Below, one piece after another: positions 20,559-31,241 of a stretch of 64,000 bases of DNA. Each line of letters begins with the position of its first letter. Within the stretch, counting starts at the first letter, position 1. The notes below the pieces were generated by a model. It saw only the letters and a program-made list of their open reading frames with translations, did no database searches and was not told where the DNA came from. The stretch comes from Dendrolimus kikuchii (taxonomy: Eukaryota; Arthropoda; Insecta; Lepidoptera; Lasiocampidae), in assembly GCA_019925095.2 (NCBI GenBank), contig CM034407.1, forward strand, positions 17,862,710 to 17,926,709. Reading direction: 5' to 3'. A program made the position numbers and the translations under genes.

Positions 20559-20835
20559 TTTTTTAATTGTGTGTGTTTATGGCTTGGCAACTAGGCCTTT
20601 AAGCCAGGCGCATTTGTATTGTAGGCTACAATCGACGCCGTATAACGGAGTTCTTGTGAACACTCAAAAGGCCACATTTGACTATACAGTTCACATTTCT
20701 CACAAAAACCCATAATTACTACTCAAAACCTATCAATATCCTACAGCTATTGTTCATTTTAGAGAGATTTTACACATTTTTAGAAAATAAAACTGCACAG
20801 CACAACGTCCCCTTTCAGTTCCCGCCAAAAACTCC
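20559..20835 (-). mobile_element. SINE-like repeat, family V
   Basis: Minus-sense, starting GAGTTTTTGGCGGGAACTG and ending GGCTTAAAGGCCTAGTTGCC AAGCCATAAAC plus an A-rich tail. Flanks ATTCACATTATATA (20545-20558) and ATTTACATTATATA (20836-20849) form a 14-bp duplication with one mismatch. No ORF and no visible A/B boxes. Confidence 0.7.
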
Positions 20836-20914
20836 ATTTACATTATATAAAATAGTCCACAACACAGGTTATAAATCGGTCTTTCGTTAAGTTTAAGTGT
20901 ACATCGTTGTATTT

Positions 20915-21093
20915 AATATTTTCTTAAGTTTCCGCGACTTGTATATTGTCATTGTCATCATGTCATGTGTATATCATTGTCACTTGACACCTTTGTCGTC
21001 CATGCTCACGGCTACTGAATAGTGGCCTAAACGTCGGAATAATAAAAAACAAATAAATAACCGCGCTTAAAACCGTTAAAATATACTTTTATT
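20915..21093 (+). mobile_element. short Penelope-derived insertion
   Basis: Leader AATATTTTCTTAAG...GCGACTTGTATA joined to the end of the terminal repeat (GGCCTAAACGTCGG...CCGCGCTTAAAACCGTTAAAA). Flanked by ATCGTTGTATTT (20903-20914) and ATCGTTGCATTT (21094-21105). Unlike the copy at 2939-3098 it is not palindromic. Confidence 0.65.
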
Positions 21094-21105
21094 ATCGTTG
21101 CATTT

Positions 21106-22345
21106 GTTTATATTTTTGTATACTTCGATAAAGTAGGTTTTTATTTTCCACATATGAGATGATATTACAAGCATAGTTCTAGAACAAAATATTTGTTTTA
21201 AAAACGACCAAGCCTCGTGTGGATATTAATGAATTTTATTTCTGTGATTACAACGTGGGCGGTAAGTACGTAGGACGAAGTTCGTGATTTAATTAAATAG
21301 AAATTTATTATTCTAAAATACAATTTAATATTTAATGATCATATAATTTATATGAATTATTAAAAAAAAACCTACATTGATACGTCCTACACAAAATTAA
21401 TTTATAACCGGAGTTGTATATCGGTATCTTTTTAAAATGGTCTCGCACAATGTTATGTATTTGATCAGTACTATCAAGATAATTAGTTATCTTGATTTTT
21501 AAAGTACTAAAAATTTTTGCTGGCTTACAGCTGTAGCCCGGCTATTGATATAAATATAAAGACAGTATATAATTAATTAATTTAAAATTTATTAACAGTC
21601 ATCATATTATGCTCAGTACTGAAGTAGAAAATGGTAAATGAAAACCTATACATACATGAGAGAAGTAATATAATATTCCATGTACATGTCATATTACAAG
21701 GGAGCTTTAATAAGACCTTTATCAGATTACCGAAAATTGTCTTATAAATTTTCCCTTAATTGATAAAAGGTGTGAATTATTAAATTAAGGCTCACAATAT
21801 TAGCAATTAATTTAAGGCAAAAAGGCTTGGTTCCGGTCCAATGAGTCACGCGTCGTCTGATCAATAACTGGCCATCTGACATTGGTAACCGGTTTTTAAA
21901 ATTGGAATGTTTTTTCGAATACATAAATAGAACACGCGTTCTTTGTTTGGTTTTCATGTGAATCATAGATCTGGGATGTTATGGGAATGACTTAATTTTT
22001 TGTATATATAGTATTATTAGGAATATTCTATCAACTTTTCCTTATATGCATATTTTAAACATACACAGTATTGTTAAACGCCAACAAAAGTGAATGCACA
22101 CCTGCAGTTTATTACCTTTTCGGCTTTTGGACTTCTTTTGTTCACTTTGTGTAAAAAAAAATATAAAAATCAGCCAGTATAATAAAATGATAAAAATCAG
22201 CCAGTAACGTGTCAGTCAGTCATTATTCGGCTATATTGAGGCTAAACAAAACCGTCGTTTTTCACATCAAAAATGGGCATAACTTAAATATACAATATAT
22301 AATAAATACAACGTTTAAAAGGTTGTTTTATTTTATTTTAGTCTA
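21106..22345. other. AT-rich unique stretch
   Basis: About 1.2 kb without supported features. Confidence 0.4.
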
Positions 22346-22349
22346 TTAA

Positions 22350-22840
22350 ATAAATGGTATATCTTTATTGAAGTGAAACTTCTATATAGACGGGGGGTCT
22401 TAGGATTTTTCTGTCACGAAAAAGCGTTACGGCCGCGTGGTGAAGCGGCATAAATTTAAACTAGAAGTGGTGAGAGGCGGCATAATTTTGGAGCATACTA
22501 TGGATGCGTTTTTTGGTTCCGGATTGAATTCAGATTTTTTTGTTTGATAAAATAAAATATGTTTAATGAAAAAATTCATTCATTACAATGTACCTAACCT
22601 AACCAAATCATAATTTGCAGTAAACCTGCGAAAAATCTAAATGTGTGAGACACATAGTAGGAGTGACATTCCAACGGACAAGTGGAAAAACGAATTGCAA
22701 CGGACAAGAGGAAAAACAAATCGCAACGGATAAGTGGGTGGCAGGTTTTCAAATTGAACAAGTACATTAACAATCTGCCCGTAAAACTTCAAAATAAAAT
22801 ATTGTTGCGATTCGTTTTCCCACTTATCCGTTGAAGTTTT
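22350..22840 (-). repeat. interspersed element, family Y
   Basis: Inverted counterpart of 17385-17995, with TATTGAAGTGAAACTTC at the left, GTCACGAAAAAGCG, and at 22673-22740 two to three units of the ~25-bp repeat. The right end CGTTTTCCCACTTATCCGTT abuts an S copy. Confidence 0.5.
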
Positions 22841-22982
22841 TTTATTGCACGAGTTCAGCAGACTGGCAGACAGCCCACTTGATGGAAAGCGGTTACCGGC
22901 GCCTATATCCATTTGGAATGCCTCTTACGACAGGCCGCCCGGCAGCAGGAAATTGTATTCTTTCTCCGTTCTTGCACGGATA
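22836..22982 (-). mobile_element. family S repeat with large internal deletion
   Basis: Keeps only the last ~80 bases and the first ~65 bases of the S unit. This shows that S copies themselves undergo further internal loss. Confidence 0.75.
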
Positions 22983-23190
22983 AAAACACACTTTACAAAT
23001 TTACATAAAATTTACGTATTAGAAATAATTTAAAAAAACATTGTGGAATTCCAAAAGTGCATAAAAATAGTCATTGATGTTTAAGTTGTTGCATTTACTA
23101 TGAAACCTCGGTAATAATTACATACAATTTTTTAACTCGCTTACAATGACGTTTCTAGTTTACATTGAAAGGAAAAGCCGTTGAGTAAGT

Positions 23191-23504
23191 AACGTGCAGG
23201 AACGGAGAAAGAATACAATTTCCTGCGGCCGGGCGGCCCGTCGTAAGAGGCGACTAAACAACCCACAGCCAGGTGGTAGGGCATTTGCCCGACTGGATGG
23301 CTACCACCCCTGGTCTAGAGCATGCCGTCATAACAACTTTGAGTTGCGTTCCGGCATTAGTGACCAGGTTCCAGACTCACTTAAGAGAGCAGCAGCGCAT
23401 TTGCAGCACCTTTGGTGTTGCAAATGTCCATTGGCGATGGTAATCGCTTTCCATCCAGTGGGCCGTCTGCCTGTCTGCTGAACTCCTGCAATAAAAAAAA
23501 AGAA
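23191..23504 (+). mobile_element. family S repeat, full length, subfamily shared with 48333
   Basis: Shares private changes with the copy at 48333-48640: GAGCATGCCGTCATAACAAC, GAGTTGCGTTCCGG, CATTGGCGATGGTAATCGC and CCATCCAGTGG. Confidence 0.85.
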
Positions 23505-23518
23505 AATCTAATGTGATG

Positions 23519-23755
23519 TCATGTAGAGCGGATGGAGGAGGATCGGGGATTGAAGAAAGCATACTTGGGGCGACCAGTCGGTCGACGACCGGTTGGTCGT
23601 CCCAAGTATCGATGGAAGGATAGAGTGGAAGCTGACCTGACCGCACTACAAGCCCACAATTGGCAAGACACTGCGCAGGACAGAGGAAAGTGGCGTGCTC
23701 TCGTTTCGGAGGCCAAGACTCACTTTGGGTCGCTGAGCCAACGGAGTTAGTTAGT
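23519..23755 (+). mobile_element. 5'-truncated LINE with (TTAG)n tail
   Basis: Encodes VGRPKYRWKDRVEADLTALQ and ...WRALVSEAKTHFGSLSQRS-stop, a post-RT C-terminus, then GTTAGTTAGTTA. Flanked by the 10-bp duplication TAATGTGATG (23509-23518 and 23756-23765). Different subfamily from family R. Confidence 0.75.
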
Positions 23756-23889
23756 TAATGTGATGAATCGTTTCTGATATATACAAGTAAATTATCATCA
23801 ATTCATCGTAGAACACAAAAGTCAAAACATGTTTTGAATTTAACCAATTTTTATGGAACGTAATTTTTAAAGTTGTACCAAATTCTTTT

Positions 23890-26800
23890 TTTTTTTTGCA
23901 ACAACCTAGTTTTTTAATTTTTTATTGCAAGAGTTCAGCAGAAAGGCAGACGGCCCACTTGATGGAAAGCGGTTACCATCGCCTATGGACATTTGCAACA
24001 TCAGAGATGTCGCCAACGCGCTGCCGGCCTCGAAGAAATTTTATGACACCCTTTTTGAAGAACTCCATATCGTAGCGCTGTGGGAAAACCTCGGCCGGGA
24101 GCTCATTCCAAATCCCCACGGTACGCGAGAGAAACGTTCTACAGAACCGTTGCGTACATGAGCGAAGCGGCTCAAGGAAGTGGGGGTGAACTCCCAATCG
24201 ATGGCGAGCGGTGCGATGGTAGAAGGAGGACGAAGGCACCATTCTAAACAGTTCTTCGGAACATTCCCCGTTATACAGTCGGTAGAATACGCAGAGAGAA
24301 GCAAAGTCTCTCCTAAGGCCAAGCGTATCTAAACCGTCTGTGAGTATGGGATCATCAACAACGCGAAGGGCTCGACGTTGAATACTGTCCAGGGGATTAA
24401 GTTGGTAAGCAGGTGCTCCAGCCCAAAGGTGTGAGCAGTACTCCATATGCGGCCTCACCTGGGCTTTATAAAGCACAAGGCGTTGCCGCGATGTGAAGTA
24501 CTGCTTGGACCGGTTTAGCACTCCCAGCTTCTTGGAGGCAAGTTTTGCCTTGCCTTCAAGATGGCCCCTGAACTGTACATCGTTCGTGATGTTGATACCG
24601 AGGATCCCAATACTTTTGGAGGTGGTAAGGGGAGTTCCTTGGAACTCAAGCGCTTGCTCGAATGGAGTTTTTTTGGCAGAGAATACGCAGACCTGTGTCT
24701 TCTTGGGGTTGAAATGGACAAGGTTTTGTCTCCCCCATTCAGAGACTCTCTGTAAGGAATGTTCTACTTCAGACACAAGTCTAACCCGACTTTCCTCCAC
24801 AAATGATCGAGGGACGTTTGCACGACCAGAGTACTGCGCATCGCCAGTGCTGTCATCCGCATAGCAATGAATGTTGTGATTAGACAACATATCATTGATA
24901 TGCAAGATGAACAACGTTGGCGATAGCACACAACCCTGGGGCACACCAGCGTTGATGGGCTTGATACTTGAGCAGCAACCATCGACAACGACTTGAATGC
25001 TGCGCCCATCAAGAAAGCTGGATAGCCAGGTACAAAGTCCCTCAGGTATCCCATATGATGGCAGCTTCGATAGAAGAGCCTTGTGCCAGACCCGGTCGAA
25101 GGCCTTAGCAATATCTAGACTAACTGCCAGTGCTTCCCCTTTGCTCTCAATGGCTTCAGCCCAACGGTGGGTTAGGTAAACCAAGAGATCCCCAGCTGAG
25201 CGACCATGGCGGAAGCCGTATTGCCGGTCATTTAGTAGCTGGGAATCTTCGAGGTAACCCAGAAGCTGCGCGTTGATAATACGCTCCATCACCTTTGAGA
25301 GCAAAGAGGTTATTGCTATAGGCCTATAATTCGACGGGTCTGTGCGGTCCCCTTTTTTGGGGACAGGGTGCACATGGGCAATCTTCCACGAAGCGGGGAC
25401 ACAACCCTTGTGATAAGAGAGAGTGAAAAGTCGGGCAAGGACTGGAGACAGCTCAGCTGAACACGTCTGCAGCACAATGGCAGGAATGCCATCAGGGCCA
25501 GAAGACTTCTTGACGTCGAGGGAGCGGAGAGCACATCGGACTGCTTTTTGTGTAAAGCGCACCTCCGGCATTCTATACTCACACTCTGGGATTGTAGGTG
25601 GAGTTTCTCCCCCGTCGTCAAGAGTCGAATTGGCCGCAAAGATTTCACCCAGAAGATCGGCTTTGTCTTTGGCGGCGTGTGCCAGACGGTCGTCCACTGT
25701 GCGCAGAGGTGGAAGAGATGCCCGACAGAAGTTTCCTTCGACAGCTTTGGCGAGGGCCCAAAAAGCTCTAGTCCCAGAAGGGTAGCTAGAGAGGCGCTCA
25801 CCAATTCTGCCGATATGAATGAATTTTGCTCTCACAAGCTGCTTTTTTAGGGACCTGGAGGCAGCATTGTATCTCTTTTTCAGGTCAGAGGAACTTGGAT
25901 CCTGACGAGCCCGCGCTCCAGTCCAGGCTCGATAAGCCTGTTGCTTTAGCTTTACAGCCTCAGCACAGGACTTATCGAACCATGGTTTGCTCGTACCACC
26001 AATGGGTACCTTAGAGTTTGGAATGAAACATTCCATTCCCTGCAGTACCACATCGGCGATCGAGTCTGCGCATGCATCAGGATCTTCTGACGAGAAACAT
26101 AGCTGCCTCCATGGGTAGGATGCATAGAATTCACGCAGTCCATCCCAATCTGCTGACCTGTATCGCCACACCTTCCGTCGTCCAGCGGGACGAGTCCGAT
26201 CGGCAATAGGAAGGGGCACCACCGAAGATACCAGACAATGATCAGAGGTTCCCAGTGGAGCACTGATCGAGATCTGGTAATTCTCCGGGTGTGTGGTCAG
26301 CAGAAGATCTAGCAAGGAGGGCTCATGATCCACTCTATCCGGTATTCGGGTAAATCCCGTGATCACCTGAGTGAATCCATGGGCGAGAGCAAAATCATAG
26401 GCAGTAGTCCCTGGCAGATCAGTTCTCGGGGAACCCAACCACTCAGCGTGATGAGCATTAAAGTCCCCGAGTATGACTACCTCTGCCGAAGGGTACTGCC
26501 TGAAAACTCTGTCGGTTCCCTCATGAACGTGTTCAAAAAAGCGAGCTGTTTCAGTCCTTGCGCATTCCCTACCATGGGACCGGTATAAGCACGCATAGAT
26601 CCGAGTGGAACCACCAAAATCTATGCGTACCCACAAGATGGAAAGGTCCCTATCTTCAAGGCCGTGGAGACGGCGACAGCAGATATCTTCCCGGACGTAT
26701 ACACAGACCCCGGCTTTTGACAGAAACAAGTGTTCCAGATTGTAACCGGGGTAGTGAAGGTATGATGTGTCGACCGGAGTAGAAATCTGTGTCTCCGTCA

Positions 26801-27515
26801 AAAATAATAAGGCCGGCTTTGCCGTCTCGAGGTGGTGATGGACGGCATTGATATTGGCGTGAATACCTCTTATGTTGCAAAAGTCCACTTTAATTGTGGA
26901 GTCAAAACCCGCTGTGGTAACCTTATTTCTTATTGTTCGGCTCATGAAGATGAATAAAAAGGGAAGTCTAAGGAAGTGCTAAAGTGTCTGCGACGAAGAG
27001 GAAAAAAGAAGTGTGATGTATGCCATTGTCCCCCAAATGCGCAGGTTGTATGAAGAGCTGATGTGGGGCACGGAAGGGCCCCCGATCCTCCCCGGAGAAC
27101 ACTGCCTGGCCACATCCGGTCACCAACCGGCACGACAGTGTTCCCCAAGATTATGCGCCAGTTGGTGGGTCAGCCTCCATGGGATTGGTTAGTCCGGGTT
27201 CAGGTCCCCTACTACCTGGCGGGCGGCCAGCGGTCAACCGTTTCATCGGGTCTCCCTGACCCCCACTTCACCTCATCACGCCTGCGGAAATGCAGTAGAC
27301 TTAGACACACAACGAGTTCCAGATTTCGCAGACACTGTAGCACTTCGGAGTTGGGGGACTGGAACTTGGTCTCTAATGCCGGAACACCACACAAGGCAGT
27401 TATGGCGGCATACTCCAGACCAAGGGTGGTAGCTATCCAGGCGGGCATAGCCCTACCACCTAGCTGTGGGTTGTTTCTCGCCTCTTACGACAGGCCGCCC
27501 GGCCGCAGGAAACAA
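23890..27515 (-). mobile_element. long LINE, CR1/Jockey-type, with 5' leader shared by family S
   Basis: Minus-sense element: leader at 27514-26946, EN-RT ORF 26945-23973, then tail GTAACCGCTTTCCATC...TTGCAATAAAAAATT at about 23972-23918. Leader positions 27514-27355 align with the first ~160 bp of family S (both begin TTTCCTGCGGCCGGGCGGCC). The copy lacks the first ~28 bases of the S head, so it is slightly 5'-truncated. No ORF1 (gag-like) is readable in the ~570-bp leader. No clear target duplication was found. Confidence 0.8.
23973..26945 (-). CDS. LINE ORF2: endonuclease + reverse transcriptase (990 aa)
   Basis: Polyprotein that nicks target DNA and reverse-transcribes the element's RNA onto it. 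N-terminal apurinic-type endonuclease at residues ~20-240: N24 (FCNIRG), E51 (LTETQ), D161/N163 (LGDFNAHH), S234-D235-H236 (TSDHC). Reverse transcriptase at ~470-740: SSGPDGIPA at 481, D611 (SLDIAKAFDRVW), GVPQGCVLSP at 667, catalytic YADD 695-698. The C-terminal region has the RTARHRL...VGIWNELP pattern of CR1/Jockey-type proteins; the final residues DVANVHRRW are encoded by the conserved 3' tail. No stop or frameshift, so it could be functional or very young. The Met at 26945 is the first in frame. Closely related LINE fragments occur at 47028-47610. The exact clade (CR1 or a Jockey relative) is not certain. Confidence 0.9.
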   Translation of the reverse strand: MSRTIRNKVTTAGFDSTIKVDFCNIRGIHANINAVHHHLETAKPALLFLTETQISTPVDTSYLHYPGYNLEHLFLSKAGVCVYVREDICCRRLHGLEDRDLSILWVRIDFGGSTRIYACLYRSHGRECARTETARFFEHVHEGTDRVFRQYPSAEVVILGDFNAHHAEWLGSPRTDLPGTTAYDFALAHGFTQVITGFTRIPDRVDHEPSLLDLLLTTHPENYQISISAPLGTSDHCLVSSVVPLPIADRTRPAGRRKVWRYRSADWDGLREFYASYPWRQLCFSSEDPDACADSIADVVLQGMECFIPNSKVPIGGTSKPWFDKSCAEAVKLKQQAYRAWTGARARQDPSSSDLKKRYNAASRSLKKQLVRAKFIHIGRIGERLSSYPSGTRAFWALAKAVEGNFCRASLPPLRTVDDRLAHAAKDKADLLGEIFAANSTLDDGGETPPTIPECEYRMPEVRFTQKAVRCALRSLDVKKSSGPDGIPAIVLQTCSAELSPVLARLFTLSYHKGCVPASWKIAHVHPVPKKGDRTDPSNYRPIAITSLLSKVMERIINAQLLGYLEDSQLLNDRQYGFRHGRSAGDLLVYLTHRWAEAIESKGEALAVSLDIAKAFDRVWHKALLSKLPSYGIPEGLCTWLSSFLDGRSIQVVVDGCCSSIKPINAGVPQGCVLSPTLFILHINDMLSNHNIHCYADDSTGDAQYSGRANVPRSFVEESRVRLVSEVEHSLQRVSEWGRQNLVHFNPKKTQVCVFSAKKTPFEQALEFQGTPLTTSKSIGILGINITNDVQFRGHLEGKAKLASKKLGVLNRSKQYFTSRQRLVLYKAQVRPHMEYCSHLWAGAPAYQLNPLDSIQRRALRVVDDPILTDGLDTLGLRRDFASLCVFYRLYNGECSEELFRMVPSSSFYHRTARHRLGVHPHFLEPLRSCTQRFCRTFLSRTVGIWNELPAEVFPQRYDMEFFKKGVIKFLRGRQRVGDISDVANVHRRW

Positions 27516-27774
27516 TGCGTAAGTTTGTAAGTAATTAAGTCATTATACTGATCTGATAAACTATGCACGATTTCCACGCTTGCAAAATTTAGACTGGACT
27601 AGTAATCTAATAACGTCAAATGGATCAAGTTATATCTGTCTAGTACTAGGAACGTAACTTATTCGGTTACAGTAATATTGCCTTATATAGATGGCGTTAT
27701 AATTAATAAATTAACAAATCAATTACACTTTGAAATCAAATAAACACGTGCAGACTATTTCTCTAGCGTGCTAC

Positions 27775-28101
27775 ATTTATTTTTTATTTTATTTAAGTTT
27801 ATGGCTTGGCAGCTAGGCCTTTAAGCCAGATCTTAGTTTACAATATAGTTTCTTCATTTTCTTAAGCCTATGTGCACAGCTGAATTGTAGGTAATCAGCT
27901 AGTGCCATTCAACGGAGTTCTTGTGATAACTCTAAAGGCCACATTTGACTATACAGTTCACATTTCTCACAAAACACATAATTACTACTCAACAACTATC
28001 AATATCCTACAACGATTGTTCATTTTAGAGTAATTTTACACATTTTTAGAAAATAAAACTGCACAGCATAACATCTCCTTTCAGTTCCCGCCAAAAACTC
28101 T
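27775..28101 (-). mobile_element. SINE-like repeat, family V
   Basis: Complete copy flanked by a perfect 13-bp duplication TCTAGCGTGCTAC (27762-27774 and 28102-28114). The T-rich left side is the A-rich 3' tail on the minus strand. Confidence 0.8.
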
Positions 28102-28234
28102 TCTAGCGTGCTACGAGTACAGAATCTAGACAGATTAATAAAACTGAAGTGACAGTTTGTAATGTCAAAATAACAGCCTTTTACATTTTATTAAATACAC
28201 ATGAAAGTATATACGGTACATATATTATGAAAAA

Positions 28235-28416
28235 TCTATTTTAAATTCTTTTTGTCCGTCTGGATGTTCCGGCTAATCTCTGAAAGAGCTGGACCGATTT
28301 TGACGGGACTTTCACTGGGAGATCGCTGATGTTATAAGGAGTAGCTTAGGTTACTTTTCTTTTAAACTTCCGTGAAAAGATCCTGACACGAAGGCACGAA
28401 GTGCGGGCACAGCTAG
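28235..28416 (+). mobile_element. Helitron-like element, diverged
   Basis: TCTATTTTAA after A; the body includes GGACCGATTTTGACGGG; it ends GTGCGGGCACAGCTAG before T. The 3' end matches family A, the body does not. Confidence 0.45.
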
Positions 28417-28499
28417 TCTAATAACTAACCATCAGGTGAGACAGCGGTCAAACACAAACGAATAAAATATTTGTCAACAATACTATAGTTATACGTCCA

Positions 28500-29085
28500 C
28501 AACAGTGAAATTCACATTAGTGAAACTGACAGTTGTGAAAGAAAAAGCTTATTTGAAGAAATAGCGACACAACAAATTCACAGCAATGAATTTCACAGCA
28601 GTGAACTTCGCATTAGTAAAAGTGACATTCCTATTTTGAGAATTTGTTCGCCGCGTTTTCAGCAAACAAGATTCGCACTCATCTTCTGGTTAAGCTTTAG
28701 AGAGATTTTTTTATGTTTATGACTTGGCAACTAGACCTTTAAGCCAGGCGCAGTTGTATTGTAGGCTACAATCCACACCATTCAACGGAGTTCTTGTGAA
28801 AACTCGAAAGGCCACATTTGACTATACAGTTCACATTTCTCACAAAAACACATAATTACTACTCAAAAACTATCAATATCCTACAACTATTGTTCATTTT
28901 AGAGTAATCTTGCACATTTAAAAAAAATAAAACTGCACAGCACAACGTCCCCTTTCAGTTCCCGCCGAAAACTCTTCTGGTTAAGTTGAATTTGTATCCG
29001 ACACAACGAATTCACAGCAATGAAATCGACAGCAGTGATCTTCGCATTAATAAAATTGACATTTCTGGAATTCACTGCAGGTTTT
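28500..29085. repeat. family Z region with tandem copies, split by a family V insertion
   Basis: 28560-28650 and 28993-29070 repeat each other (CGACACAACAAATTCACAGC against CGACACAACGAATTCACAGC, then GCATTAGTAAAAGTGACATT against GCATTAATAAAATTGACATT). The V copy at 28695-28972 sits between them. The segment 28550-28680 also matches 15655-15800. Confidence 0.45.
28695..28972 (-). mobile_element. SINE-like repeat, family V
   Basis: Flanked by a perfect 13-bp duplication TCTTCTGGTTAAG (28682-28694 and 28973-28985). Same two ends as the other three V copies. Confidence 0.8.
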
Positions 29086-29319
29086 TATATAATTTCAGCA
29101 GCCGTGTTCCAGAATCGATTGGACATGATTTCTGAAAAGTGATCAACGTGTCGCGTCGGACCAGAAATGAAAATCCGATAATTTGTGCAACAACCGCTAT
29201 AACCTACAATATACCTAAACGTTGTAAAGGTTATTGTTTGCTTTTGATTTTCCTCATCAAATTATTTTAATTAAATTTTCATTTTTCATCACATCTTCCA
29301 GTGACTAAGTCAGGGGCTG

Positions 29320-29565
29320 GCAACGCTGCTTCAACATCTGAAGATCTCAATCGGCGCAAATATGGAATCCTAGGAAAGGGTTACATATTTGTGCGTTGGA
29401 GTTGAAATTTTAGGTCTGTGGGATCCATCGGCATAGAGTTTCTTCATAGAAATTTGTAACAAACTCATTGATACTGGTTCATGTTTCGCGCAACGAATCA
29501 GCATTGCCATACAGCGTGACAATGCAGCCAGCTTTCTGGGCACGCTTCCCTCTGGCAGTGATTTG
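29320..29565 (+). pseudogene. degraded retroelement C-terminal domain
   Basis: Broken frames spell pieces of the domain better preserved at 43996-44433: KYGILGKGYIFV, then VE.LG, then AQRISIAIQRDNAASFLGTL in alternating frames. Several frameshifts and stops. Confidence 0.5.
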
Positions 29566-29631
29566 CTTACTTTATATTAATTTATTTATAATTTAGATTA
29601 TTTTAAGTATTTAGTTAAGTTTTTCTTCGTA

Positions 29632-30200
29632 CATACATACATACATACATACATAACTTCACGCCAGTTCCCTTGCGGTGTAGGCACGAACAACAGAGCG
29701 CCATTTAGGCTTATTCTTACACACCTCACTCGCTTCTTTGACATTCATAACTCTTGTCATGCACGCTCGTCTGTTCTTAAGGCTCCTGACATCACCTTCT
29801 GCTAGTACCCGATCAATTTGATCATGGAAGGTGTGTCGTGGCCTTCCACGACATCTGCATGCAACCACTTTTGCATTGTATATCTGTTTAGTCATTCTTT
29901 CATCATGCATTCTTTCCACACGTTCAGACCGACTCTCTCTCTTACTTCGGTATCACGAACGCGGTCCGCGAGCGACACTCCGCAGATTTTGCGCAGTGCT
30001 CGCATCTCGACCGCGTTTACTCTACTTTCATGCTCTCTCTTCCATATCCAACTCTCGCTTCCATACGTGAGCGTAGGTACCAGCACCGCGTTGTGTACGG
30101 CGAGCTGGGCCTTCTGGCTGAGATTCTTAGGGCCTAGAAGTTTACCTAACGCTCCATTCAAACTATTCCCCAAATTCACTCTTCTTTCTATATCAGCGTA
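29632..30200 (-). mobile_element. 5'-truncated RTE-like LINE, family R, 569 bp
   Basis: Minus-sense with (TATG)n at 29632-29653. Flanked by a perfect 11-bp duplication TTTTCTTCGTA (29621-29631 and 30201-30211). Relative to the copy at 14459 it lacks the segment between VGLNVWKE and RMHDERM, a small internal deletion. Confidence 0.8.
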
Positions 30201-30211
30201 TTTTCTTCGTA

Positions 30212-30689
30212 TTATCTATAATTTATGTATATTTTGTGTGTTAGAAAAATGTTATATCCTTTAGACATCCAAGATGAAATAGAATACTTCATCGACGATA
30301 AATAACTTCCCACGGGATACGGAGCAGAAGTAAACACGAGCGAAGCCACGGACGAATAAAAATAAATATAATTAGAAGGTATGTATATTAGATGATGTTT
30401 CGTGTTAATCTAAGTATTCGCAAATAAATTCCAGTTCTTTTATTGCTGCCGGGGGCCTTGACCGCAATACGATATTTAACATTAAAAAGGAAACTTGATT
30501 TGGTTATAGCCTTATGGAAGATTAATGTATGTTAACTAATCAAAAATGGGCCAAGTGCTAGTCACACACGCACATCAAAGACCTCCGTGAGCCGATATTA
30601 GACGATTCATTGCTGTCTTTCAGTTTGAATGAATCAACCAAAGTGATCTTAAGTGACAAGACGCCCTGGTCTAATGCGATGTGCGAACG
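30212..30689. other. no clear feature
   Basis: AT-rich. Around 30330-30350 AGCGAAGCCACGGACG resembles a Helitron-like end, without defined borders. Confidence 0.35.
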
Positions 30690-30805
30690 ATACTTGTCAC
30701 CTCCACGTTCCTTCTATACACTGCAAAGTTGTGGTACGCACTACCAGAGTATGTGTTTCCCGAAAATCACAATCTGAGTATCTTCAAGTCTCTTGTTCAT
30801 AGATA
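30690..30805 (+). pseudogene. LINE ORF2 C-terminal remnant
   Basis: The plus strand reads TAKLWYALPEYVFPE then NLSIFKSLVHR-stop, the usual last residues of CR1/Jockey-type ORF2. Nothing upstream survives. 30880-30915 carries a related tail scrap (GATGCTACTAATGTGATG). Confidence 0.5.
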
Positions 30806-30930
30806 GGTATTATTTAGGTAAAATACATAGCTATGTTTTACACGACTATACCTATAGTATAGATAATATAATAAATATAACATCAAAGATGCTACTAATG
30901 TGATGTCGGCCTCGAAAGAACGAGAATTTT

Positions 30931-31241
30931 TATCCGTGCAGGAACGGAGTTGGAATACAATTTCTTGCGGCCGAGCGGCCTGTCGTAAGAGGTGACTTAA
31001 CAACCCACAGCCAGGTGATAGGGTATTTGCCCGACTGGATGGCTACCACCCCTGGTCTAAAGTATGTCGCCATAACAACCTTGAGTTGTGTTCCGGGATT
31101 AGTGACCAGGTTCCAGTTTCCCTTAAGAAAGCAGCAGCGCATTTGTAGCAACTTTAGTGTTGCAAATGTCCATAGGCGATGGTAACCGCTTTCCATAAAG
31201 TGGGCCGTCCGCCTGTCTGCTGATCTCCTGCATAAAAAAAA
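30931..31241 (+). mobile_element. family S repeat, full length
   Basis: TATCCGTGCAGGAACGG to CTCCTGCATAAAAAAAAG. Complete head and tail. Confidence 0.85.
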
